Of a stretch of DNA of 64,000 nucleotides, positions 22,710-32,805 are shown in pieces. The notes beneath the pieces were generated by a model. That model searched no databases. It worked only from the letters and a program-made list of their open reading frames with translations, and was not told the origin of the DNA. The stretch is from Alternaria dauci (lineage: Eukaryota > Ascomycota > Dothideomycetes > Pleosporales > Pleosporaceae): the NCBI RefSeq assembly GCF_042100115.1, contig NC_091272.1:4650001-4714000 (forward strand), given 5' to 3'. A program made the position numbers and the translations under genes. The stretch's first letter is position 1; every line of letters starts with the position of its first letter.

Positions 22710-23978
22710 ATGTCTGAGCCTATAACTCCGAGCCTCAACTTCACAACTCGATTTCTCAATTTCCTTCGCTCACTTCGTCGGCCCATCATCATGCTTCCGA
22801 TTATCAGTCTCACAGTCATCATCTTACTTGCTACATTTCACGGCAAGGTCCACGCTGTCAGTCTCCCCAGCGCCGATGATAACCACAAGTACAAGGTCGC
22901 TGTCATTCACTATCCTTTGACAGACACCTCCCGCAAGGACCCATACAAGCCGGAAAAGGACCGCCAGCTCATGATCAGCGTGTATGTGCCCATTCCCAAG
23001 GCGTCATGCTCGAAAGAGTGTCAAAACGAGTACATGTTCCCTCAGACCGCCGCGATCGCGAACGAGCAGTTCATCGAAGGCGGAAACCGTCATGCAGGCG
23101 TATTCGAACAAATGGCCTATACTACCTGCTGTGGCAGTTCTGCCGACACCAACGGCAGTAAATTCCCCGTCGTAATCCTCGAACCACATGTCGACACGAG
23201 TGGATTGCTCTACTCTACCATGGCACATTTCATCAGTGCAAACGGTGTTGTAGTCGTGGTCATCGATCACCCTGGCGACACGTCCATCGTCCAGTTCTTC
23301 CGGTCTGATAACGACGAATACAAGACTGTCTATAACAGTGGCACAGTCCTCCTCTCCAACTACTCGCCCATTACAGCCTGGAACGCCACAGTCCAGAAAG
23401 CGGTCGACACGCGCGTAGCCGACATCGACTTTACGCTCTCCCAGCTCAAGAACACGCAGTTCCCGGTTGAACGTTTCTCATCAGTAAATACGGCGACCTA
23501 CGGTATCATCGGCCACGGCCTCGGCGGCACAGTCGCCAATACCCTCGGTCTCAACTCTTCCTCCGGCGCAAAGTTTAGCATCAATCTCTCTGGTACACCA
23601 CCTCTCTTATCCTCAGATGTGCAAAACGCTCCCCTCTTCTTCTTTGGCCGCGCCGACTTCCGCCGCGAGCACGATATCCACTGGCCAACGACATGGTCGC
23701 ACCTCACGGGCCCAGCGACAGAGTTTGACTTCGACGACTCGGCGATTTTCGATGCATCGGATCTTCCTCTCGTCGTTGAGCTGGCCAAGAAGGAAGGTGG
23801 GAAGACGGGCATCAAGGGCCGTGGATTGAGTGGGAATGCTCCCATTGAGGGGGCGCGTGCAGTCACATGCTTTCTGGAGAATATTGTCAAGGAGCAGTTT
23901 GATCTGGATGGACAGAAGATGGACTTGGGTGGCTGCATTAGGATGTTTGGAGGTGTGAAGCCTTATCCTGGTATATGA
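22710..23978 (+). CDS. PAF-acetylhydrolase-like alpha/beta hydrolase, nucleophile Ser absent
   Basis: Intronless, 422 residues. Residues 26-50 form a hydrophobic segment, either a signal peptide or signal anchor (LPIISLTVIILLATF). The lumenal part resembles the PAF-acetylhydrolase/plasma lipase group of alpha/beta hydrolases: YKVAVIHYPLTD, KFPVVILEPHVDTSG, VVVVIDHPGDTS and the elbow strand YGIIGHGLGGTVAN. In active relatives the elbow is GHSxGG. Here residue 270 is glycine (GGC, 23517-23519), so the nucleophile is missing and the protein may be a non-enzymatic member. Cysteines at about 97-101 and 138-139 suggest disulfides, and N-glycosylation sequons fit the secretory route. Confidence 0.8.
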   Translation: MSEPITPSLNFTTRFLNFLRSLRRPIIMLPIISLTVIILLATFHGKVHAVSLPSADDNHKYKVAVIHYPLTDTSRKDPYKPEKDRQLMISVYVPIPKASCSKECQNEYMFPQTAAIANEQFIEGGNRHAGVFEQMAYTTCCGSSADTNGSKFPVVILEPHVDTSGLLYSTMAHFISANGVVVVVIDHPGDTSIVQFFRSDNDEYKTVYNSGTVLLSNYSPITAWNATVQKAVDTRVADIDFTLSQLKNTQFPVERFSSVNTATYGIIGHGLGGTVANTLGLNSSSGAKFSINLSGTPPLLSSDVQNAPLFFFGRADFRREHDIHWPTTWSHLTGPATEFDFDDSAIFDASDLPLVVELAKKEGGKTGIKGRGLSGNAPIEGARAVTCFLENIVKEQFDLDGQKMDLGGCIRMFGGVKPYPGI

Positions 23979-24905
23979 GGAGGGGAGTAGCAAGTAGTAT
24001 GGCCAAGAGCTTCTTAGATGGGAGATGTATGGCTTCGATGTAGTATCAGAACCAACGAGAGCTCAAGGGTACACGGGAGCGGAACATCTAGTCACTGTCA
24101 GGATATGAAAATGCAACATGTTTGACGCAAATTGAATTGGTCTTAGGACCTGCTAGCTGTAGGTGTTCACATGACTACATTTCAAGGTTCTGTTCCAAAG
24201 ATGATCTGCATTAAGAGATTGATCAGAATTGCATCTACGCTCAAAACCCAAACATATCGCGATTCTTGTAGCTGGCTCCATGTTTGTAGTTATATCGGGT
24301 CGACCAGCCAGGCTCCCGCTCAATCTCTCCTCTCGCGTTTAGCCGCGGTGATCAGTGATGCAAAGACGTCAGGGTCCTGTAGGCACTTTTACGCGTTTCT
24401 GGATAGCAGCAGGGCCAGGAGATCACTACATAGTTGCGAGAACACATAGTGACTGGAACGTAATTGCGATTCTGCCGCTGTGTCGTCATAGTGAGTTTTG
24501 ATCTTCAGATGTATGACGCACTCCAGACAATCTTGTCGGTTCACACATGGCGACTGACCCGTACTATTTTTGAACGCAACGCTTCTGCGGGTAGCTCGGA
24601 ATATTGGGACCCCGCTGAGTGGATTGTCTCCGCCCAAGAATCGCTCCACAATGCGACAGGACCATGGTAAGTGAGCACGAACGGTTGAGATAAGGTCCCA
24701 CATTTACAGCTTGACACGAAGGGCGGCATCGAAAGACGCTCGGTGACGAGTCGTACTAGCTTTGCGCTCCCATACAGACACCTCGAACAGGTTGCTCAGG
24801 ACAACCAAGATGACGCTGACTAGAGAATTCTGTATTCACGCAAGCCACCTAGCTTACTTTACCACGATACTCTAACAAATATCCTACACGCCAATCCATA
24901 CACAT
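23979..24905. other. Intergenic
   Basis: About 0.9 kb between convergent genes. Short frames only; nothing recognised. Confidence 0.5.
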
Positions 24906-27900
24906 TCAATCCTGCCAACTCTCCCACCCCTCCTCCCGCCACACCCCGCTCTTCCCCCCTTCCTTCAACACAACCCTAACATCCTGCACCCTCTGAAACT
25001 TATCCACCGCCTTACACATATCCACCACGCTAAGCGCTGCGCCCATGACCGCGGTCAAAGCCTCCATCTCTACGCCCGTAGGACCCGTACACTGGACCTT
25101 TGCTTCTATCTGAATGCCGCCGTAGCCGGGGTCCGTGATATACTGTGATGTGGGTGTTGATGGTAAAAGGTCTGGAGAGGAGTCACCAGCATTGGATCCA
25201 AAAGCACGGAGTTCAACGCCGACGTGCGTCAAGGCGATGGGGTGGCATAGAGGGATTATCTCGGGACATTTCTTTGCTGCCATGATGCCTGCTATGCGTG
25301 ATGTACCCAGGACATCGCCCTTTTTCAAGCTGTTCGAGCGTATTAGTTGGAGGGGAGTGGGGTTGGTAAAGTAGACGGTTCCGACGGCGATGGCGGTGCG
25401 TGTTGTGTGTTGCTTGTTCGAGACGCTGACCATGTGTGCGGACCCGGAGGGGGTCAGGTGGGGGAGGTGTGGTTGGGGATTTGCAGGTTGGGGTTGTGAG
25501 GCCTGCGGCTGCCGTTGGTCTAGTTTGTCTGTCTCGTCTGCCTTGTCGATTGAGCCCGTCTTGGATTCGGTTTCGGAAGCAGACGAGATTGTGCGACGTG
25601 AGGAGGTCGAGTACATCCTGCGACCCACCAGACTAGACGTCGTCGAGGCACTGAAGTCTCCTCTCATCGCCTCATGTACACCATGCTGCGTCTGCGACAC
25701 TGCTTCCACATCCGGTTGCTGTTGCTGCTGCAGCTCATCTCCAGGGTCATCAATCAGAAATCCCAGACCCTCCGCTTCCATCTCCTGCCAATCCAGCCTG
25801 CCTTCCGCATCACTGTCCAAAGAAAATCTCCCGTCAAACACATCATGCCACCTCATCGCCATCCGCTCCGCCGCATCGTTACTAAGATCGTGATTCCTCA
25901 CCATCTGATCCAACACGGCCCTCACTCTTTCGTCAACCGTCTCTTTTGCCATCTGGCGCGTAGAATCAACATGCTCGAACCTCGCGTTCCATTTAGTAAC
26001 CAAGATCTTGAGCCATGTTTGTAGCGTGCGTTTATTCTTGGAGGTCCAGACATCGTACGGTAGCACGTCTATGCGTGGATAGGAGGATTTGAGTCGGTCT
26101 CGTAGGGCCAAAACATCCTTCTGAAGCTGAGGGACGGGAGCGTCGAAGGAGACGATGAGATCCTCGTCGATAGGGATAAAGCCAGACGGCGGAACAACGG
26201 TACGAAGACGCTCGCTCGGTAGGGATGCGGGCGAGGATGAGGGCGATGATGGTAGTAACCCAAATGCATCTCTCTCAGGGAGTTTACTGAAGGCGTCAAC
26301 CACTGCCTCATTGGGCACCGCCCTGCTGACCACCGTCTCAACGATTTCCTCTCTAGCTACGCCCAGGGTCTCGTTGCTCTCACCAGGAGCCATTGTCACT
26401 TGTTCCTCATCCAGAATTGGATCCGCAAGCGCATCTTCCTCAGAACTTGGACCTGCCCTGTTCCGCCCCAAGACCGAATGAGCACCTGAACCAGCTGGCC
26501 GTATGACTCGGTCCCGGCGCATGACATCCCTATCCCTTGCATCTTTTACAAGCTTCGGAGGATGTGAAGGTTCCTTCTTTGCTTTTTTGACTTTTTCCAA
26601 AGCCTCATCCAATATATCATCAAGCTTGTAGCTTTCCTTCCCTCTTTCAAAATTATAGTTTTCCCTCTTTCTCTTCTCTTCCGTTACTCTTACTACCATC
26701 TGGGCCTTCCGTTTAGCTTCTTTTTGTTCTTCCAACTGTTTCAGCAACGCTCTTTTCTTTTGCAAAGCCTCTTCTTTCTGTTTCCTCAGCATAGCTCGTC
26801 TCTTCGATAGTTCTTTGATAGCAGCGACTTGATTTCGATACCTTTCCAAGATACTCTCAAGAAGTTTCAAATACTTGGTCGTTTTCGCTGCCGCTCGCTC
26901 ATTCTGTTTGTCTCGTTTCACATGCAAATTCGTGATGGCAACATCACCAGTATCTGAAATGTGCTCTAGGGGCTGTGCCGTCGTAACCTTGCCCTTTTCG
27001 TAGACGATTTGGGCTATGCGAGCTTGTAGAGATAGAATATTTGCTTCTAGCATTTGAAGTGCTTTGTCGCTTCCTTGTGATAGCTTGACTTCAAGTAGGA
27101 ACTCTTTCGTGTCGTTGGAATTGGAATCCTTTTTTGTCGCTATCTTGTTAGCCTCGGCAGTTGTTGCAATATTCTCAGTCGTCTGCAGTGGTTCCAGTTG
27201 AGATAGTCCCTCCGCAGCAGACACAGGCGAGGTAGAGAAGGCCCGAACGGTGGCCGTAGTCGGCTGAGACATGATACTTAGAAAGGACAGTGGCGAGTTG
27301 GGTACGCGATGTCGTGCCAGCAAGGAATGGGGGTTGTTAAGAGGCATTCTCCGCAGTGCAGGCCGTTGTGAGTCCAGGCTCGATAAAGGCTTTCCATCTG
27401 AACAAGGTCAGCAAGACAGGTCACAAATCAAGCGCCGTATGCAGTGGTAGAATCGGGTATATGATTGGTTTATGTAGCCACATGTCCATCTCTAAGCGAT
27501 AGTGTAGACTCACAATCAAGGAGAACGCTCAAAACGCCGGCTATGCAGTGACTGCCGTGGTATCATAAGGCATCCAACCAGAACTATCATGAAGGAGAAC
27601 AGAAAGAGTCCAGATTTACCCACCAATTAAGATCATGGGCCGATTCTCCATGTTGGCGAGATCATCCAAGTCGGCGTGCTTTTCCGCTTTACGTTTGACG
27701 GCCGCACCAACGACGTCAAGGAGCTCTCGCTCGCGTTGACCCCAGCCAAGAAGTGTCTCATCGCTCAAGCGGCCTTCGTGCCGGTCCATCTCGATCTGCC
27801 TGATGCGCTCGAATGCTTCCTGGTCAATGGGCTCGCCATTGTTGCCCTGTCGCAGAACGTCGCGCAAAGACACTTCGGCGTTGCCGTGTAAGCAGACTTT

Positions 27901-29008
27901 GAGGTTACCGTCGCTTGTGATCCGCAGCCGATTACATGTCCCACAGAAATCGTTCGTCATGCTAGTGATGAAGCCGACTTTGCCGACAAAGCCTGGCACC
28001 TCGTACGTCTTGCTGGTGTCGTTTTTGTGCCCTGGCACCGGCCTGAGTTCCGGATATTTTGTCCTGATGATATCCAGCATTTCCTGGAAGCTGATCATTT
28101 TGTTCTCGCTCCACTTGTTTCCACCAAAAGGCATGTACTCGATGAAGCGTACTTCAATGTCCTTTTCGCGGCCCATCTCGACAAAGGGGATAATTTCGCG
28201 CTCGTTCAGCCCCCGCATGACTACGCAGTTGACCTTGAGCTTTACATTTGCGCCAAGCTTGTTCATCTCCAGTATGCGATCAATGGACCTCATGACGGCA
28301 TCGAAGCCTTTGCGCCGGGTCATGATCTGGAACTGGAACGGGTCTAGTGTATCCAGGCTGAGGTTGACGCCAGTCAGACCAGCTTCCACCATTGCGTCCA
28401 GCTTTCGATGCAGTGATATGCCGTTGGTCGTGAGGGCGAGTTCGCGTAGGCCTTTGGGGCGCAGACTGCCAATCTGCTGCATAAGCGGGACGATGTCGCG
28501 ACGGACCGTGGGCTCGCCGCCAGTGAGGCGGATCTTGGTGACGCCCTGGGATACGAACAGCGAGGAGAGGTAGAAGATCTCGGGTGTGGTAAGCATGTTG
28601 GCCGACGGAGATAGCGGTATGCCCTCTGCTGTCTGTCAGTAGCATTCTTCGCTGTGTGGACGTGTCAAGCGCACCCTCTGGCATGCAGTACAAACACCGC
28701 AGATTGCATCGCTCTGTTATGCTGATCCGGAGATAGTCGTGCTGCCTGTTGAACGTGTCCGTCAAGAAGTCGGAGAAGGGTTTCGCATTCTTGATCGCTT
28801 TCCTCCGCGCGTCTGCACTCGAACGTGACGGTACCGCAACCGGTGGCACCCCCGCGGGAAAGTCGACACTGGGCTCCTGGGTCGTGGCGTTTGTCGCAAT
28901 GCCTCTTGTCCGCAAGGCGCTTATTGACGGTTGTCGTAGATAATTGCCACAGCCAGCAGCGCGTCGCAGCGCGGCCGGGCCCGCCCGTATCCTAGCCATC
29001 TGCGCCAT
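24906..29008 (-). CDS. cnxABC: Fused MoaA-MoaC cyclic pyranopterin monophosphate synthase (long isoform)
   Basis: Predicted long splice form with exons 28675-29008, 27624-28625 and 24906-27397, 1275 residues. The first step of molybdenum cofactor synthesis converts GTP to cyclic pyranopterin monophosphate, using radical-SAM MoaA and then MoaC. Residues 1-45 are basic and end RTRGIATN, a mitochondrial leader. C101, C105 and C108 form CxxxCxxC for the SAM cluster; the C-terminal cluster is CGTCNRLR plus VCLHG. MoaC occupies about 1100-1275: KKGDVLGTSRIAGIMAAKK, IPLCHPIALTHV, GVEMEALTAV and DMCKAVDK. Between them lie some 635 residues not typical of the family, with a presequence-like ATVRAFSTSP, long coiled coil, and a helical region. 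The 27398-27623 intron (GTGGGT...TTCAG) removes MoaA's own stop. The exon 3 ORF also has its own ATG at 27347, so MoaC could instead be a separate 813-residue product. Confidence 0.85.
27616..29008 (-). CDS. GTP 3',8-cyclase MoaA (short isoform ending in Gly-Gly)
   Basis: Alternative reading of the same locus: exons 28675-29008 and 27616-28625, with the 49-base intron 28626-28674 restoring the conserved MPEEGIPLSPSANML. The product is 447 residues, ending ENRPMILIGG then TAA. A C-terminal Gly-Gly is conserved and functionally needed in MoaA/MOCS1A. The presence of both the GG-stop and a usable donor inside those codons is what makes the locus look alternatively spliced. The TGGEPTVRRDI motif binds SAM. 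The leader predicts mitochondrial matrix location, where this step occurs in animals and plants. Confidence 0.85.
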
Positions 29009-29598
29009 TAGGGGGAGTCGGAATTGAAAAGGCCTCGTCCAACATGAGGAGGGGCGCACATGGGGCGCTATATACGCCGGAGAAGGATAGGGCGGAGATG
29101 ACTGAGTTGTGACATACGGCAGATGCTTTTGGTGGGCTGTCCGAGCCGATTACAGGGGTGTGCCGCCAAGTGCGGCGACCTTAGTAAGAAGCTCTCAGCA
29201 AGGGTGGGGTAGGCAAGTGTCCCCAAACCAGTCTAGATTCTAGATTCTATGCCTGGGTCGTCCTGATAGTGATTTTTACATTTTCCCCTCTGATGCTCCG
29301 CGGCTATGCGAAATATCATGTCTCTGCACATTTCCACGGAACAGTTCCGATCATTCCGACAGTGGTGAAAACAGCACATGTATGTAATGGCATCCTCGCC
29401 GCACACAAGAGTCTCGGGCATTTTCCATGTTCTTCAAGACCCACGTGTTTTGTAGATAGAAAGCGCGTGCCAAGCTTACCAGGGGCGACCCGTGCACATG
29501 TGCCTTGACACGACTGCAAGCTACTGCGTACGACCACTACCCCTCTTCACGCCCTACCACCACTTCAGACCACCATTGCCCCAATCCTCTTTCCGTCG
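29009..29598. other. Intergenic
   Basis: About 0.6 kb including the promoter of the MoaA/MoaC gene. Nothing further recognised. Confidence 0.45.
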
Positions 29599-30171
29599 TC
29601 ATTGTTCCTCCTTTCCCGCCTCTCTCTTTTTGATGAGCTCCCGAAACTTACGCTTACCCTCCTCTGTGCGGAACATTATACACATCAGCGTGTCAAAACC
29701 GTGTTCCTTGTGTCGTGAGTTGTGTAGGTTGATATCACGTTTTGCTCTGAACGGAATATCGTGCCTTTGAGGGTGTGAAGGGCTCTTGGTCAACAAACTG
29801 TCGTGAAACGCCTTGAAAATAGGCGATGGTGCCAACTTGGGGACCAGATGCGGATGCCACTTTGCGCAGTTCGAACATGTCTCTTCCAGGCAAGGTTGCT
29901 TGTATGTAATCTCATTCTGCCACTTCCCCTTCCGCCGTCGTTCCTGTCCGCCGTAGTGAAATTGGAACCGCTTTACTTTGCAGGATGTGGGTTTTTTGTG
30001 TAAGATGTTGCGCTTTCTTTGCTTCACTTCACGGGCTTTGATAGCTGTAGGAGCTGGCGGAAGGCCAAGTATCAGTCTTAGCTTTGGCGGTGGCCTACTT
30101 GGTTCGTGAGATTGAATTTGGGGCTGGTAATCGTTCCAGATGTGCTTTGGGATTCTTATCTTGAGACCCAT
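29599..30171 (-). CDS. Hypothetical basic protein
   Basis: Single ORF of 190 residues from an ATG at 30171. It is strongly basic, with proline-rich N-terminal and lysine/arginine-rich central and C-terminal segments (KAREVKQRKRNILHKK, EEGKRKFRELIKKRE). One CSNC pair followed by HPH might bind a metal. I recognise no family. Codon composition is unremarkable and no frame on the other strand competes well, so it may be a lineage-specific gene, but it could also be a chance ORF. Confidence 0.45.
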   Translation of the reverse strand: MGLKIRIPKHIWNDYQPQIQSHEPSRPPPKLRLILGLPPAPTAIKAREVKQRKRNILHKKPTSCKVKRFQFHYGGQERRRKGKWQNEITYKQPCLEETCSNCAKWHPHLVPKLAPSPIFKAFHDSLLTKSPSHPQRHDIPFRAKRDINLHNSRHKEHGFDTLMCIMFRTEEGKRKFRELIKKREAGKEEQ

Positions 30172-30567
30172 TCGGTCAAAGAAGCTGTGGCACTTGATGG
30201 ATGTGGGGCTTCTTGTGAAGAGATCGACCAGGGGCAGAATTACTTGCTGTTCTTCACGTTGTCATATCGCAACTATTTGCCGGCCAGATGTTTGTTGGAT
30301 TATTTGGCTCGTCACCGACAGCTTGTACGTGTGCGATAAGTGAGACACTGTGAAGAAAGCATGACTCCCATAGCACAGGTGTTCCAGATAGATGGAACAA
30401 GTTTCTTTAACAGATAATCCGATAGGTATGACTTCGTCTAGTGTCTTGTCTAAAAGTACGCCCAAGTCAATGGACGAGTACGTTATGATGCTGCAGATGT
30501 GCTCCTGATGCAATGCTAAATGTCGAATGCTCAATGCCAATAAGAAACACGTGCCCAGCAACGACAT
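30172..30567. other. Intergenic
   Basis: About 0.4 kb between the hypothetical ORF and the phytase-like gene 3' end. Nothing recognised. Confidence 0.45.
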
Positions 30568-32102
30568 CTACTCGTAGCACTGATCCCAAAGGCCACCGCC
30601 CCTTGCAAAGCTTTGGCTTTCCACAAACTTACTCAGCGTACACCTGCCATGCTTGTCGCCTCCACAAAAGTCCAACGGATGGACGCGGTCGTTGACAATA
30701 ACACGAACTGACTCTTCCTTCTCGTGCTTGCACTGCAGCTTCTCCACATAGAGACGCGCTGCAAATGGCACGCTCCATGCTGCCGAATAACCATGTGTCT
30801 TCTTTGTGTCCTCGATGGTAGTATTCGATAACGGCTTCGTTTTGTTGTAGAGGCCAAGCGCTGCCAAAACACCACTGATGTCGTTATCGTGGCTGAAATC
30901 GGCGTATACCTTGCGGCCGAGAGGGAAGGTCTTGGGATCGGAGTCGAGGGTGCGATTCGTGTTGGTGTTGTCGTCAACAGGCTTGTTCGTTAGCCGCGCC
31001 AGCAGTTCGTTGACGTATCCAACGCCCTGAGTCGGACCAAGCGGGTTGCCAACGCTGTAGCCGTAGAACTTGCCCAGTGTTTGGAAGTAGTCGTATTCAC
31101 GCCACTCCTTCTCGGTAAATATTTTGCAAAAGTCGGACATCTTCGCCGACGGATGCGCCAACGTATCGAATGGACACATGTCCATCAAGTACACAATGGA
31201 CGTGGCGCTGAGATTGGTTCCAAGAGCGGAGTTGATGCGCTCTTGGATCGGCGGCACGAACTTGTCAGCCCAGACGTGCTGTGCCCTATCTCCGAGACCG
31301 TGGTGCGGACCGCCCTCGAATGCGGGACAAATATCGTGGGAGAGGGTATTGTTCCAGGACGGCCCTTCTGGGATCACCACGTCGATCTTTCGCGGCTCTT
31401 CCTTCAGCGACTGAGCGACGCCCATGAGCCATCTCTCAGCCGACTCAACTACACGGTGTTGTCCACCCGCGCGTACGAATGGTACGTTGTCATCGATGAG
31501 CTTCTGGTAACGGCGGTAGAAGTGAGCTCCTGAGTTGACCATCTCCTGCCTTCCAGCGTCTGTCAGCTCATCCGCACCCAGCGTATAGTCGTAGTCCTTT
31601 AAGAATGCCAGCTCCTTTGGATACGATGTGCTCGTGTTTTGGATCTCTGCGATCAGAATGTGGTAGGCGATGGTCTTCCCCAACGTGGGATCGCGGCCGC
31701 CGTGGCGGGACAGGACGCTCGCGAAGGTGACCTCGCAGCCCTTCGGAGGCGCTACATTGATGTCTGAGGGCACTGAGTACCAGAGCGAATACTGGCCCCA
31801 GAAGTGGCTCTTCTTGGGGCTACAGCGATAGCCTTCGTTGACACTGTCGCAGGATTTGTTGGTCGAGACACTGAAGAGGCTGGAGAACGTCAGCTTCGAA
31901 CCATCAGAAGAGCTCAGACTGCATACGTTGAGGCTCCGTATAAAACGACGCATGCGCCCAGCGCTCGCAGAGCCCAAATTCCCAATCCTCGCGGTCGTTG
32001 GTCGCGTCGAGGTTTGTACGCAAGAGGCTCCTTCTCGCTCAGCGGGAGAGGAGCATAGTCTTGAGAACGAGGGCCACGCATCCTGTTCCAAGGCTTACTC
32101 AT
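30568..32102 (-). CDS. Membrane-anchored histidine acid phosphatase, phytase-like
   Basis: Two exons, 31927-32102 and 30568-31870. The 56-base intron has GTATGC, a GCTGAC branch site and TTCAG. The product is 492 residues. Residues 1-36 are polar and basic, about 37-57 form one transmembrane helix (IWALRALGACVVLYG), and the catalytic domain is lumenal, so it is a type II membrane protein rather than a classically secreted phytase. The domain starts with NEGYRCSP, then PKGCEVTFASVLSRHGGRDPT (nucleophile His in RHG) and ends with the proton donor in SHDND. Fungal phytases normally read RHGARYPT; here GGRD may alter substrate. Conserved cysteines and several sequons are present. It would release phosphate from phytate or other esters. 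A second ATG at 32081 could also be the start. Confidence 0.88.
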
Positions 32103-32805
32103 CTAGAGAAGCGACGCTATTGGTATTCACGAATCGCGAATTGAGAGGTTGGAGGAGCAAAATTCCGGGTACACCTCTGGAGTACGTGTCGGTGTTGGGA
32201 TGGCGCGTAGCCACGGTGACGTAGGCGTCCATCATGGTGTTGTCGGCATAATCCGAGGACGCCAAGCCGAAGCACATGAGCTTCCGCGAGAGTCAACCGC
32301 CGCATTGCCTCCTTTTCACTCACGTCGCCATTGTCATCTAATCGCGTCACCTATCGATACAGCCATGGCGAAAAACGCCCTTGACGCTCAGTCATGGGCT
32401 AGATCCGGTCACGTCCGTAGCCGATTGCGCATGTCGGTCTTGCATGCACTTACGCGATGTAACGCCGTTTGGTCAGCTAGAGATAGACGCGAGCATGGCC
32501 TGTGATTGGCTTTTACCCCATGTTTTCGGTCGTCCAAGTGGACACCATCACCAGGGCGTCTTATCTGTGGATGAACCACAAGTAAGCTTTGACAAGCTTC
32601 AACTACCAGGATGGACATGCCCATTCCGTGTCAGCCGACGTCAATGGCAGATGGCTAACGACACAACATCCGTGCAGCCTCCTGGGCCACACCATCACGT
32701 TCAATGTTTATATAGAGCCCGTTCCCCGTTCCTCGTTTCGTAGACATTGAGTTCCGGTCCCGTTGATTCAATCGTCACCTGGATACGCCACCTGGATACG
32801 CCACC
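32103..32805. promoter_or_regulatory. Divergent promoter region of phosphatase and permease genes
   Basis: About 0.7 kb separating two divergently transcribed genes, so it must contain both promoters. The only structure I can point to is a 13-base direct duplication ending at the permease start codon, listed separately. Confidence 0.5.
32776..32801 (+). repeat. 13-base tandem duplication at permease start
   Basis: The unit cacctggatacgc occurs twice head to tail and is followed by cacc and the ATG at 32806. The duplicated bases include the CACC start context. Confidence 0.9.

Noticed and set aside
31953..32091. Phytase start inside the unspliced frame (ATG at 31953)
   Set aside because: The upstream frame with a membrane helix and a 56-base intron with good branch site gives a coherent N-terminus; the other start lacks any targeting signal.
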